Below are positions 55,891-64,000 of a stretch of DNA of 64,000 bases, piece after piece; the stretch's first letter is position 1, and the number at the start of each line of letters is the position of its first letter. The notes beneath the pieces were generated by a model, which was not told where the DNA came from, made no database searches, and saw only the letters and a list, made by a program, of their open reading frames with translations. Origin of the DNA: a bacterium (GTDB lineage: Bacteria > Bacteroidota > Ignavibacteria > Kapaibacteriales > UBA2268); assembly GCA_024711295.1 (NCBI GenBank), contig JANJTB010000030.1:1-64000 (forward strand), read 5' to 3'. A program made the translations under genes and the position numbers.

Positions 55891-56281
55891 AATGAAACCT
55901 CCTTTTCTTCTATAAAATATTGAATTAAAATACCCACATATCTTAGACAAAATGCCATTTAAGCAAAGATTTATCATAGAATCATTTTGTGGTACAACGT
56001 TTGCGGTTGTTTATGCCGTAATTCACCTCATCAACATAAAAAAAAAATGTAGCAATCATTATCTCAAAATTACAATATTTTTTCTTTACTTCTACTAAAT
56101 AATTACAATTAAATCATTTTTATCCCCTTTTTTTATGAGGATTGGGTAACGATGAGCGTGGGACGTGGTGAGTGCCGTATTTTCCAACTCCGAAAGAGTT
56201 GAATGTTTATAGAAAAAGCACTCGGGATTAACTACTGAATTTTGATTAATGAAGAATATAAAAATAATAAATATGGAATGA
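55891..56281. other. Intergenic region with a nested inverted-repeat element
   Basis: About 390 bases without a gene. At 56170-56223 GAGTGC pairs with GCACTC around an inner hairpin CAACTC-CGAAA-GAGTTG (56185-56201). The G-rich stretch before it (56140-56175) contrasts with the AT-rich flanks. ACAAC/GTTGT with a 7-base loop lies near 55995. The layout suggests a small repeat element or leftover of an insertion rather than a gene. Confidence 0.45.
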
Positions 56282-56587
56282 TTATATTTTGTCTGTAAGT
56301 CTTTTTTTCAAATCCATTCTTTCATGTAAAATTCTGGTGATTTCGATAATTGAATTTTCTTTATGAAAATAGAATATTATATGTTTACCGGATTGATAAC
56401 CTTTTAAACCTTTCATTGCAATATCATAATTCCTACCAATATCAGGTAATTGTAGAATTTTATTGCAACTGTAAATGAGTGAATCGTAATATTTGTCGGC
56501 TTGTTGTTGAGACCAATTTTCAGCTGTGTATTCCCAAATTGATGATAAATCATTAATAGCTTTATTTGAAAATATTAGTTTGGACAT
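56282..56587 (-). CDS. parE: ParE/RelE-family toxin
   Basis: A 101-residue basic protein of the ParE/RelE superfamily: 'LIFSNKAINDLSSIWEYTAE' at the N-terminus, 'LPDIGRNYDIAMKGLKGYQ' with the conserved turn, and 'IIFYFHKENSIIEITRILHERMD' at the C-terminus (the usual RILHxRMD ending). ParE types poison gyrase and RelE types cut mRNA; the sequence fits ParE better. It overlaps the antitoxin gene by 26 bases, as is common for such pairs. Confidence 0.88.
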   Translation of the reverse strand: MSKLIFSNKAINDLSSIWEYTAENWSQQQADKYYDSLIYSCNKILQLPDIGRNYDIAMKGLKGYQSGKHIIFYFHKENSIIEITRILHERMDLKKRLTDKI

Positions 56588-56831
56588 TGGAGTTATATTT
56601 AGATTTTAAATTTTGCAGATGTTCATAAGGATTGAAATTATCGCTAATCCCGCTATCCAAACCTTCCTGGACAGCACTTCTTAATTCTGCGGCTCTTTTC
56701 TGTTCATCATCAAGTAACTGCAACCCTGCTTTGATGACCTCATTAGCATTTTTATATAGTCCGGATGAAACCCATCTGCCTATTGAGTTCTCAATTTGTT
56801 TGTCCAATTGTAATGTTCCAATTTGATTCAT
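56562..56831 (-). CDS. parD: ParD-family antitoxin
   Basis: An 89-residue protein with an N-terminal ribbon-helix-helix ('IGTLQLDKQIENSIGRWVSS', 'ANEVIKAGLQLLDDEQ') and an acidic, flexible C-terminal part ('LRSAVQEGLDSGISDNFNP') that would wrap the toxin. ParD represses its own operon and neutralises ParE. It precedes and overlaps parE on the same strand. The pair lies between two paralogous T9SS genes. Confidence 0.9.
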   Translation of the reverse strand: MNQIGTLQLDKQIENSIGRWVSSGLYKNANEVIKAGLQLLDDEQKRAAELRSAVQEGLDSGISDNFNPYEHLQNLKSKYNSNVQTNIFK

Positions 56832-56950
56832 GCCATTAGTCTCAATTTATTACATAGAATATAATTTTAAAACGATTTAAATACTTATTTAATCTATACT
56901 TATTAGTTAAAAATTTCAATTAATTTATTGAAAAATAATATCAACTAAAT

Positions 56951-57196
56951 TCAATAGTAACTCTTATCATCACCTATATGCGATTGATTAAAACCAAAAA
57001 CATCATTCATTTGTTTACTCGCACCCCACTGAAAACCAAATAGTATTCTGGACTGAGGAAAGTCATTTGGATTAAAAACCTGAGCGTTAGAATGAGTTCC
57101 GTAAATAAATTGAAACTTACCTGGTTCCGAATTCTGTGAATATAAACAATTTGTAAAAAGTACGATTATTGCAATTGTTATTAGCATCTTTTTCAT
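56951..57196 (-). CDS. Short exported protein, possibly truncated
   Basis: An 81-residue protein with a signal peptide ('MKKMLITIAIIVLFTNCLYS') followed by about 60 residues ('KFQFIYGTHSNAQVFNPNDF', then 'RILFGFQWGASKQMNDVFGF'). The body reads like the start of a larger surface or barrel protein that stops early, since no fold is completed; truncation or a genuine small protein cannot be separated. Its ATG lies four bases after the stop of the T9SS gene upstream, with AAGGAGG inside that gene's end, so translation is likely. Confidence 0.45.
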   Translation of the reverse strand: MKKMLITIAIIVLFTNCLYSQNSEPGKFQFIYGTHSNAQVFNPNDFPQSRILFGFQWGASKQMNDVFGFNQSHIGDDKSYY

Positions 57197-57200
57197 AAAA

Positions 57201-58559
57201 TCAGCCCTCCTTTACTACTTGGTATTGTAAAATTTGCCTACCGCAGTAAATTTTAACAGAATATACTCCAGCAGGATATTGAGAGAAATCAATAGTTAGC
57301 AGATTGTTTGTCGCTCCAGTAATTTCTGTTGAATAAAGCAATCTGCCACTTATATTGTATATTTCATATTTGCCTGAATTGATACAATTCATGGGTATAT
57401 TAACAATTCCTGAAGTAGGGTTAGGATAAATGGTTTCTTTAGGGCTTTCAGTCGGTACGCTTGTGCCTGGTTGGTAATTGAATTTATCAATTAAATAACT
57501 ACCACCAATAAAGTACTTTAATTGTTTACTACAAATTATGCTACCAATAGCTAGTTCGTTTTGTGGAGTAACTTCTCTTACATATTCAATCTTCTTATTG
57601 ATTAAATCGAGAACTTTAAAATATCCGGTTGGTGTACCCAACACCTTAGTTTCATTCTCAAACAAGTAAATTTTTGGGTTCCAGCCAAGACTATTTGGCT
57701 GAATTGCAAAAGTAGAATCAATGATTCTGTTTTCACTAATACTGAATATGCAAAGACCAACGAGATTTCCAACATTATTTTTCCTATAAAAATCACCCGT
57801 AAAATAGATTTTATCAGTATTCAGTTCGGAGAACTTTATGTCGGCAGGTTCACTGAATTTGCCAGTATTTTGGTCTGAAATGAATTTATCAACTATCTTT
57901 TTTCTTGTATCAAGAGACCAAACTGTTAGTTTTGAATCACCATAATTCATAGCAGCAAAATATTTACCATCTTTCGAGACTGCAATTTCAGAAAATTTTA
58001 AAATGGAATCTACTCCACTTGTTAGTTCACCTACTGGTTGTAAAGTTTCACTATTGTAAATTAAAATTTTCCTTTTGAAAATTCCATTTGAAATATAGCC
58101 ATTTTTTATTATCCTTATAGCATAAACTAATGGTCTGACAGGGTCAACGGCTATTCGTTCGTAATATGAATAGGGTAATTCCTCCTCCTTAGGTGGTTGG
58201 TAACTCGCCAAAAGATTCATATCTGCTAAATTTCTTATCTGTAGCTCACCTGTTTCTGGAGTTGGTTGACACATAAAAATTAGCTTTGAACTGTCTGGAG
58301 TAAACTCAAACTGCTTCCCTCCGTAAGGGTAGCTTTTTAAAATTCTTCCGTCTTCACAAGAGCGGATTTCTGTAAATTCCTTATCCTGCCCTGAAGTTAG
58401 AATAAATTGTTCCTGACCAGGCATAAAATGCAGGTCATCTACAATTCCCGAATCAAGCTTCTGCCTCCAGTCAATAGTAATTTCAGCCGCCCGTATAGAG
58501 CTTGCACTCAAGAATAGCAGCACCATAGCCGCCACAGTAAAAAACATTTTGCGTTTCAT
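57201..58559 (-). CDS. Secreted propeller-like protein with T9SS domain (paralogue B)
   Basis: A 452-residue exported protein. The signal peptide 'MKRKMFFTVAAMVLLFLSAS' is close to that of the gene at 54613-55890. Beta strands with 'LHFMPGQEQFILTSG', 'EIAVSKDGKYFAAMNYGD' and 'LTVWSLDTRKKIVDKF' mark WD40-like blades. The T9SS sorting domain ends it ('IYPNPTSGIVNIPMN', 'YPAGVYSVKIYCG'). I start at the ATG at 58559, where the signal peptide begins. It probably forms a unit with the short gene 4 bases downstream. Confidence 0.78.
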   Translation of the reverse strand: MKRKMFFTVAAMVLLFLSASSIRAAEITIDWRQKLDSGIVDDLHFMPGQEQFILTSGQDKEFTEIRSCEDGRILKSYPYGGKQFEFTPDSSKLIFMCQPTPETGELQIRNLADMNLLASYQPPKEEELPYSYYERIAVDPVRPLVYAIRIIKNGYISNGIFKRKILIYNSETLQPVGELTSGVDSILKFSEIAVSKDGKYFAAMNYGDSKLTVWSLDTRKKIVDKFISDQNTGKFSEPADIKFSELNTDKIYFTGDFYRKNNVGNLVGLCIFSISENRIIDSTFAIQPNSLGWNPKIYLFENETKVLGTPTGYFKVLDLINKKIEYVREVTPQNELAIGSIICSKQLKYFIGGSYLIDKFNYQPGTSVPTESPKETIYPNPTSGIVNIPMNCINSGKYEIYNISGRLLYSTEITGATNNLLTIDFSQYPAGVYSVKIYCGRQILQYQVVKEG

Positions 58560-58709
58560 TTGATTCACATTACAAATTGTAACCAATTAATTTTCAAAAT
58601 TACCAAAATTTCTTCAGAAAGTATCTTTAATATTGAAAAGTTGCTGTAGAAAGAATAATTATAATATGGAATTAGAATGGAAAAGGTAATGAATTATATT
58701 GAATAATCA

Positions 58710-60173
58710 TTAAATGAATATCAAGCAATACAGACTTACTATAATGATACCCCAGATGTTAATCAAAATGCCCGCCTTAATCATTTCTTTGAGCTTTATT
58801 TTTCCGGATCCGTAAACAATAGCATTGGGTGGAGTACCAACAGGCAGCATAAAAGCAAATGATGCCGATATAGTAGCAGGCAGCATTATTAATAGTGGAT
58901 TTATAGAATTCGACTTAGCCAGCGAAGCTAAAATAGGTAAAATTGTATTTGTTGTTGCAGTATTTGATGTTAACTCTGTCAGGAATGTTAACATAGTACA
59001 TACTAAAACTGTGAGAGTAGCATCAGACAATCCATTGATGTTATGAAAATAATGCCCAATCAATTCAGACAGCCCAGACTCTGTAAATCCTTTTGCCAGA
59101 GCAAACCCTCCACCGAATATCAAGATTACTTCCCAAGGAATTTTACTTAAAACTTCAATATTAAGTATTTTTTCATTTCTCTCATTTTTTGAAGGTAAAA
59201 TGAAAAGTAATAAACCTGAAAAAATTGCTACAGTTCCATCATCAATTAGGGAACCGGAAGGTAAAAATTCGCTCCAGCCGGGTACAACAAATACACCGAG
59301 ATTGATATTAACTCTGAAAAGCCATAGTAACATTGTAGTAAAGAATACTACCAGAACTATTTTTTCCTCGAACGAGATTTTCCCCATTCTCGACAGCTGT
59401 TCCTTGATAAGTGCACGATTAATGGTAATTTCTTCATTATTTTTGAAAAGGATTCTTGTAAACAAAATCCAAACAGATATAAGCATAATAACTGAAATCG
59501 GGAATCCAAATCCAAGCCACGAAGCAAAAGTAATTTTTTGTAACTCAGGAAAATTCATTTCGTAAACTCTTTGGAATATTAGATTGGGAGCAGTGCCAAT
59601 CAAAGTAGCAATACCACCGATTGAAGAGGAGTATGCTATCCCAAGCATTATCGAAACAGCCAGATGATGAACTTTTTGTTGTGTATGCTCTTCTTCCAGC
59701 TCTTTAATAAAAGCCAGCCCTATTGGCAGCAGCATTACAGTAGTAGCAACATTGGAAATAAACATTGACAGAAACGCAGCAGACACCATGAAACCGAATA
59801 TAATTCCTGATGGTCCTGTACCAAGCAATTTGATGATGATAAGTGAAATTCTTTTGTGCAACATCCATCGTTGCATGGCTAATGCAAGTAAAAATCCACC
59901 AAGGAAAATTAAAATAGTACTATTGAAATACTCTCTTGCAATCTTATCGCCCGCTATTATCCCCAACAATGGAAATGCTACGAGAGGCACCAGTGATGTT
60001 GCACCCAGAGGAATAGCTTCGGATATCCACCATATTACCATTAATGAAGTAACAGCTACCATGCACGAAGTAATCTGGTTTTCAGTCACAGGGAACAACA
60101 TCAAAAAGAAAAATGAAATTAATCCGAGCCATAACCCGATACTTTCTTTTTTGATATAGTCTGCTAATTTCAT
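58710..60173 (-). CDS. DASS/SLC13 family anion transporter
   Basis: A 487-residue polytopic symporter of the divalent anion:sodium (SLC13/DASS) family, which carries dicarboxylates, citrate or sulfate. The duplicated SNT-type motifs are visible: 'MFISNVATTVMLLPIG' and 'TELTSNTATTNTILPIL', each paired with a helix hairpin tip ('SSIGGIATLIGTAPNLIF' and 'MLPVGTPPNAIVYGSG'). About 12 membrane helices are expected. The substrate cannot be told from the sequence. It follows the NamZ-like gene by 20 bases on the same strand. Confidence 0.9.
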   Translation of the reverse strand: MKLADYIKKESIGLWLGLISFFFLMLFPVTENQITSCMVAVTSLMVIWWISEAIPLGATSLVPLVAFPLLGIIAGDKIAREYFNSTILIFLGGFLLALAMQRWMLHKRISLIIIKLLGTGPSGIIFGFMVSAAFLSMFISNVATTVMLLPIGLAFIKELEEEHTQQKVHHLAVSIMLGIAYSSSIGGIATLIGTAPNLIFQRVYEMNFPELQKITFASWLGFGFPISVIMLISVWILFTRILFKNNEEITINRALIKEQLSRMGKISFEEKIVLVVFFTTMLLWLFRVNINLGVFVVPGWSEFLPSGSLIDDGTVAIFSGLLLFILPSKNERNEKILNIEVLSKIPWEVILIFGGGFALAKGFTESGLSELIGHYFHNINGLSDATLTVLVCTMLTFLTELTSNTATTNTILPILASLAKSNSINPLLIMLPATISASFAFMLPVGTPPNAIVYGSGKIKLKEMIKAGILINIWGIIIVSLYCLIFI

Positions 60174-60193
60174 ATAATTGGAATTATCGTTTA

Positions 60194-61438
60194 CTAATCA
60201 TACAGGAGGTATTTCTGACGCATTCTACGGAATTCATCTATACCTCTCTGCGAAATAGTGTTAATAAGTTCATCTGGAACATCCGAAAAGAAAGCATTCA
60301 GCAGGTCTTTTGTTCCGGTAACCTTCTGAAACATAGATTTGGAATTTTCTTTAACCTTATTCAAATCAAATAGTTCGGGCTTTAATTTTCTTATTTGCTG
60401 AAATAATTGTATTCCTGCAGTATATGGCTTGAAATTTTCTCTCTCGGGGTAAAAGTTCAATAAGATTCCATTAACCTGCTTACCTGCATGCATACCTGTT
60501 TGTGGCAAAAACCTCTGTTCCGAAATACTTATACCTGCAAAATACGATTTATCCAAATCTTTACAGACAATACCCCAATCAATTGAATTATTTCCTACCA
60601 ACTGAAATGGCACTGTAGTGCCAATACCAATACTAATGAAGCCAAGTTCACCGAAAGTACCTGTCATTGCAAGGCCTCTTGCAGAATTCAGAGTCGGTAC
60701 GTTAGGAGAAGTAGGAAACCACATCAATCCTGTATCTTCCCAAACCATCGAACGATTATAACCGGTCATTTTGACAATACTAAGGTCACATCTCAAATTT
60801 TTTCCTGTATTCTCGCTAAGCCAACCTTCGTTATTAATCATAAACGCCAGCTCGGCAATAGTCAAGCCATGCAGATATGTAACAGGTATAATTCCAACAA
60901 ATGATTCCATCCCTTTTTCGAGGATGTTACCATCAACATTATTTCCTCCCATAGGATTTGGTCTGTCCAAAACCAGAACCGGCTTGTTGTTTTCGGCTGC
61001 TGCCTGCATTATTCTGAAAAGCGTACTGATATAAGTGTACGACCTAACCCCAATATCCTGTATGTCAACCAGAATGATATCGCCATCAGCAAGAATTTTG
61101 CTGCCGGGTTTGCGGATATCACTATACAAGGAATATACCGGAATTCCGAACAGTCTGTCATTCTCTACCTTTTCACCCGCAGGAACGCTTGCATAGAATC
61201 CATGCTCTGGCGTAATAATCGAAACAAGATTTACATATTCACTTTTTGCAAGCAACTCAGCGGTAAGAGTGCCATCATAGTATCTACCGGTGGAATTAGT
61301 GAAAAGAATAACTCTTTTTCCCCAAATATCACTGAAATCATGTTCTGCCAATAAGTCAATACCTGTCTTTACGACAGGTTGCGAAAGTAAGCAAGATGTA
61401 TAGAGCAAAAAAATCAATAATGTAAAAGAAACTTTCAT
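60194..61438 (-). CDS. DUF1343/NamZ-like exo-beta-N-acetylmuramidase
   Basis: A 414-residue protein with a signal peptide (about 1-19, ending 'LLSQ'). Typical DUF1343 (GH171) features are 'GIDLLAEHDFSDIWGKRVIL', 'IITPEHGFYASVPAGE', 'DIQDIGVRSYTYISTL', 'VLDRPNPMGGNNVDGN' and 'PTSPNVPTLNSARGL'. Characterised members (NamZ) remove non-reducing N-acetylmuramic acid from muropeptides, so a cell-wall recycling role in the periplasm or outside is likely. It lies between bshA (71-base gap) and the DASS transporter, all on one strand. Confidence 0.88.
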   Translation of the reverse strand: MKVSFTLLIFLLYTSCLLSQPVVKTGIDLLAEHDFSDIWGKRVILFTNSTGRYYDGTLTAELLAKSEYVNLVSIITPEHGFYASVPAGEKVENDRLFGIPVYSLYSDIRKPGSKILADGDIILVDIQDIGVRSYTYISTLFRIMQAAAENNKPVLVLDRPNPMGGNNVDGNILEKGMESFVGIIPVTYLHGLTIAELAFMINNEGWLSENTGKNLRCDLSIVKMTGYNRSMVWEDTGLMWFPTSPNVPTLNSARGLAMTGTFGELGFISIGIGTTVPFQLVGNNSIDWGIVCKDLDKSYFAGISISEQRFLPQTGMHAGKQVNGILLNFYPERENFKPYTAGIQLFQQIRKLKPELFDLNKVKENSKSMFQKVTGTKDLLNAFFSDVPDELINTISQRGIDEFRRMRQKYLLYD

Positions 61439-61509
61439 CAGGTATTGGTAAATAAGTGACTTTGAAATAGCAAAGATAAATAATTTACAAAAATCAAGCC
61501 AAAATATTA

Positions 61510-62631
61510 CTATTCAGACATTAACTTTTCGTATAGCTTTTCATATTTGGGAATAATCATCTTACAGTCGAACTTTTCTTCGGCAATTCTTCTAGCATTA
61601 TCAGAAAAAGTCTGCCATTTTCTATCATTTGTTAAAAGTGAAACCACATATTTTGCCATACGTACAACATCGCCGAACTCGGATACGTAGCCTCCCTCAC
61701 CATGAATCACCACTTCGGGTATTCCACCGATATTAGATGCTACAACGGGAGTTCCGCAACTCATAGCTTCGAGAGCTGATAAACCGAAACTTTCTGATTG
61801 GCTTGGCAGTAAGAAAATATCGGCAGCAGATAGCAAATCAACAAGAGCATGCTGCTTGCCGAGGAATCTTACGTGCTCTGAAACACCCAGCTCCCTACTT
61901 AGCTTTTCGGCATCCGAACGCTCGGGACCGTCACCAATAAGAACCAGCTTAGCAGGTACTGATTTAATCACTTCCGCAAGGATTCTTACAGTATCCTGAA
62001 CTCGCTTGACAGGTCTGAAATTTGATATATGCAACAGAATCTTCTCTCCATTGGGCGCTATGCTTTCTTTAATCTTACTACAAGGATTCCTTTTGTATTC
62101 GTCTAAGTCAATGAAATTATATATTACATTGATTTTCTTTTCAGGATTAAAATGTTGCTCTGTGTTGGTTCGTAAATATTGAGAAACCGCCGTAACAGCA
62201 TCAGAATTATCGAGCGAATATTTTATAAGAGGATGAAATGCAGGCTCGAGCCCGACAAGTGTAATATCTGTCCCGTGAAGTGTAGTCACTAATTTCACAT
62301 TGTTGTCTTTGAGTACGTTCTTTGATATAATTCCACTGATAGCATGAGGTATTGCGTAATGCGCATGAATAATATCCAGTTTCTCGTATTTAACAACATC
62401 AATAATTTTCCCTGCTAGAGCAAGAGTATATAAATTGTGCTCAAACAAAGGATAATGAGGTATCTCTACTTCATGAAAATAGATGTTATTAAGGAACTTA
62501 TTTAGTCTCATGGGCGATTCGTAGCTTATGAAGTGTATCTCATGGCCTCTGTCGGCAAGTTTGAGACCGAGCTCAGTTGCAACAATACCGCTGCCACCGA
62601 ATGTAGGATAGCAGATGATTCCGATTTTCAT
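61510..62631 (-). CDS. bshA: N-acetyl-alpha-D-glucosaminyl L-malate synthase BshA
   Basis: A 373-residue GT4 glycosyltransferase, the first enzyme of bacillithiol synthesis (UDP-GlcNAc + malate). Diagnostic are 'MKIGIICYPTFGGSGIVATE', 'DIIHAHYAIPHAISGI', 'TTLHGTDITLVG' and the C-terminal donor-site 'SQSESFGLSALEAMSCGTPV'. The N-terminal 'YPTFGGSG' distinguishes BshA from other GT4 enzymes. Only 19 bases separate its ATG from that of the divergent yigZ gene. bshC is at 17165-18748 here. Confidence 0.95.
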   Translation of the reverse strand: MKIGIICYPTFGGSGIVATELGLKLADRGHEIHFISYESPMRLNKFLNNIYFHEVEIPHYPLFEHNLYTLALAGKIIDVVKYEKLDIIHAHYAIPHAISGIISKNVLKDNNVKLVTTLHGTDITLVGLEPAFHPLIKYSLDNSDAVTAVSQYLRTNTEQHFNPEKKINVIYNFIDLDEYKRNPCSKIKESIAPNGEKILLHISNFRPVKRVQDTVRILAEVIKSVPAKLVLIGDGPERSDAEKLSRELGVSEHVRFLGKQHALVDLLSAADIFLLPSQSESFGLSALEAMSCGTPVVASNIGGIPEVVIHGEGGYVSEFGDVVRMAKYVVSLLTNDRKWQTFSDNARRIAEEKFDCKMIIPKYEKLYEKLMSE

Positions 62632-62650
62632 TTTAATACCTGAGTTTTCG

Positions 62651-63259
62651 ATGAATAATTCTGATATATATTATACAATTAATGACGCAAAATTTTCAGA
62701 AATCAAAATTAAAGGTTCCATTTTTATAGCAGGAGCATATCCTGTAAATAATGTTAAATCTGCACAAGAAATTCTGAAAAGTCTCAAGTCAAAATACTAT
62801 GACGCAAATCATAACTGTTTTGCTTACAGAATTGGATATGATGGTGCAGATTTTAGGTATTCTGATGACGGAGAGCCCTCGGGCAGTGCCGGAAAGCCAA
62901 TTTACATGATTACAAAAAAATATGATTTAAGTGACATATTGATAGTAGTAACAAGATATTTCGGCGGTACCAAGCTTGGAGTAGGAGGCTTGGTCAGGGC
63001 ATATTCAGATTCAGCTGAAGAGGTACTCAGGACAGTCGAAAAAAAAGAAGTGCACCTGACAAAAAACTTGATTATCGAGTGTACTTATAATGATTTAAGT
63101 GTTGTAAAGAAAATTATTGAGAAAGAATCAGTAGATGTAAGCGAAGAATATACAGATGTTATCAGGTTTAGAGCCAGAGTTCATAACTCTAAGGCAGATT
63201 CGATACATCCAATGATTTATGATGCCACCAACGGAAGAGTATCAGTATTATCAGAATGA
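62651..63259 (+). CDS. YigZ/IMPACT family protein
   Basis: A 202-residue protein of the IMPACT/YigZ (UPF0029) family. It shows 'SEIKIKGSIFIAGAYPVNNV' at the N-terminus, 'HNCFAYRIG', 'RYSDDGEPSGSAGKPI' (most conserved stretch) and 'VVTRYFGGTKLGVGGLVRAY', followed by a DUF1949-like second domain. Possibly linked to translation or ribosome-associated stress; the bacterial function is not settled. Start ATG at 62651; an earlier in-frame ATG at 62615 would overlap the divergent bshA gene. Confidence 0.9.
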   Translation: MNNSDIYYTINDAKFSEIKIKGSIFIAGAYPVNNVKSAQEILKSLKSKYYDANHNCFAYRIGYDGADFRYSDDGEPSGSAGKPIYMITKKYDLSDILIVVTRYFGGTKLGVGGLVRAYSDSAEEVLRTVEKKEVHLTKNLIIECTYNDLSVVKKIIEKESVDVSEEYTDVIRFRARVHNSKADSIHPMIYDATNGRVSVLSE

Positions 63260-63263
63260 TACA

Positions 63264-64000
63264 TTAAGGATTTCTGACAATTCTGAAACCAATATTGTTG
63301 CGAAATGTATCAGGAGTAGTTCTGTTCGCTGCGCGAGCGTAATTTTTTCCGTCACTCCAAGATCCACCTCTGACAACCCTTTTGGTTCCTCCGGAAGGAC
63401 CTTGTGGGTCAGAAACCGGAGAGAAATTATAATAGCTCTCTCCATAATAATCCCAGCACCATTCCCAGAGATTACCATGCATATCATATAAATCAAAATC
63501 GTTACGATTTTTTTTACCGGATTGGTGCATCTTCATTCCTGAATTATCGCTAAACCAACCCATATCATTAATTACACCGTTACCACCGTAATCAGAATTG
63601 GTTCCGGCTCGGCATGCATATTCCCATTCCGCCTCAGTAGGCAATCTCCAGCCATTCATACCGGGTCTGACGGTTACATCTACACCTGTAATCACATAAC
63701 AAGGCTCAAAACCCTGAATTAGCGACAAACGGTTACAGAACTCAACTGCCTGGCTCCAGGTAACATTATTTACAGGTAGAGTTATATTAACAGGTATAGC
63801 TGGATTATCATCCATTACAACCTGATACAATCTCTGAGAGATTTCGTATTTGCTCATCAAAAAGGATTTGCTGATACTTATTTCCTTTATAGGTTGCTCA
63901 TTGAAAGATGAGTTATCTGAACCACGCAGGAATTTTCCAGCCGGAATTTCGGACAAAGGGAACACAGGAACCGGATTTACTCCTAAGTAAAAGCTGTCTA
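63264..64000 (-). CDS. Formylglycine-generating-enzyme-fold protein (partial at right edge)
   Basis: The frame is open to the right edge, so the start is outside the window; about 245 residues are visible. They form an almost complete SUMF1/FGE fold: 'IPAGKFLRGSDN', 'SKYEISQRLYQVVMDDNP', 'WRLPTEAEWEYACRAGT', 'LYDMHGNLWEWCWDYYG' and 'RVVRGGSWSDG' to 'FRNNIGFRIVRNP'. Family members are sulfatase activators, ergothioneine-type enzymes, T9SS component GldK or regulators; which one cannot be told without the N-terminus. Its stop is four bases from that of yigZ, so the two converge. Confidence 0.85.
   Translation of the reverse strand, partial: DSFYLGVNPVPVFPLSEIPAGKFLRGSDNSSFNEQPIKEISISKSFLMSKYEISQRLYQVVMDDNPAIPVNITLPVNNVTWSQAVEFCNRLSLIQGFEPCYVITGVDVTVRPGMNGWRLPTEAEWEYACRAGTNSDYGGNGVINDMGWFSDNSGMKMHQSGKKNRNDFDLYDMHGNLWEWCWDYYGESYYNFSPVSDPQGPSGGTKRVVRGGSWSDGKNYARAANRTTPDTFRNNIGFRIVRNP

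Noticed and set aside
1-64000. CRISPR arrays, insertion-sequence transposases, phage or integrase genes
   Set aside because: None was recognised: no regularly spaced direct repeats and no transposase or integrase motifs in any frame examined.

Overview
The window reads as a chromosomal segment of an AT-rich member of the Bacteroidota/Chlorobiota (FCB) group. The evidence is eight proteins ending in type IX secretion (T9SS) C-terminal sorting domains, Bacteroidota-style promoter elements (TTTG, 19 bp, TAnnTTTG, clearest at the tRNA-Ser gene), two bacillithiol genes (bshA, bshC), an FixI/CcoI-type copper ATPase and an RF2 gene read through a programmed frameshift. The mixture (GEVED and vWA/ASH-type surface proteins, PAS-LuxR regulator, NamZ-like protein) would suit an Ignavibacteria- or Kapabacteria-like lineage, but that placement is inference.

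Layout. 1-9.2 kb: the end of a T9SS cargo gene, a VOC-fold protein, a DUF1015 protein, a secreted ConA-like T9SS protein, and a two-gene signalling operon (multi-PAS/GAF hybrid kinase plus a receiver-kinase). 9.3-15.1 kb: one giant surface protein (GEVED, beta-helix, T9SS domain). 15.4-18.7 kb: epimerase and CPBP protease overlapping by 4 bp, then bshC. 19-25 kb: tRNA-Ser, a Tat-exported LD-carboxypeptidase and a 1547-residue vWA surface protein. 25-31 kb: copper ATPase, tRNA-Val, a propeller-like T9SS protein and an outer-membrane barrel. 31-37 kb: nif3, a zinc-ribbon coiled-coil protein, RNase P RNA, an orphan Hpt protein, a PAS-LuxR regulator, prfB and a lipoprotein. 37-43.5 kb: T9SS-linked 5'-nucleotidase, ECF sigma factor, orphan hutU coupled to a DUF971 gene, and an SGNH hydrolase divergent from an SxtJ-like membrane protein. 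44.2-48.5 kb: a distinctly AT-rich five-gene operon of unknown function. 48.9-54.5 kb: leuS, gmd, fcl and tsaB in one tight cluster. 54.6-58.6 kb: two T9SS-linked repeat proteins with near-identical signal peptides flanking a parDE toxin-antitoxin pair. 58.7-64 kb: DASS transporter, NamZ/DUF1343, bshA, divergent yigZ, and a partial formylglycine-enzyme-fold protein.

Most of the window is housekeeping and envelope biology. The stretch that best fits an undescribed system is 44559-48448. Its genes encode a small membrane protein, a vWA lipoprotein with a complete metal site and four tandem heptads behind the lipid anchor, a four-helix membrane protein, a bitopic periplasmic protein and a cysteine-rich lipoprotein. 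Junctions are 1 to 13 bp or overlapping, the base composition differs from the neighbours, and a strong terminator closes the unit. Also notable are twin palindromes between the SGNH and SxtJ-like genes, a hybrid kinase whose C-terminal Hpt-like tail lacks the phospho-histidine while a free Hpt protein is encoded elsewhere, and several genes whose best start is TTG or GTG. All calls come from reading the sequence; no database search was run.
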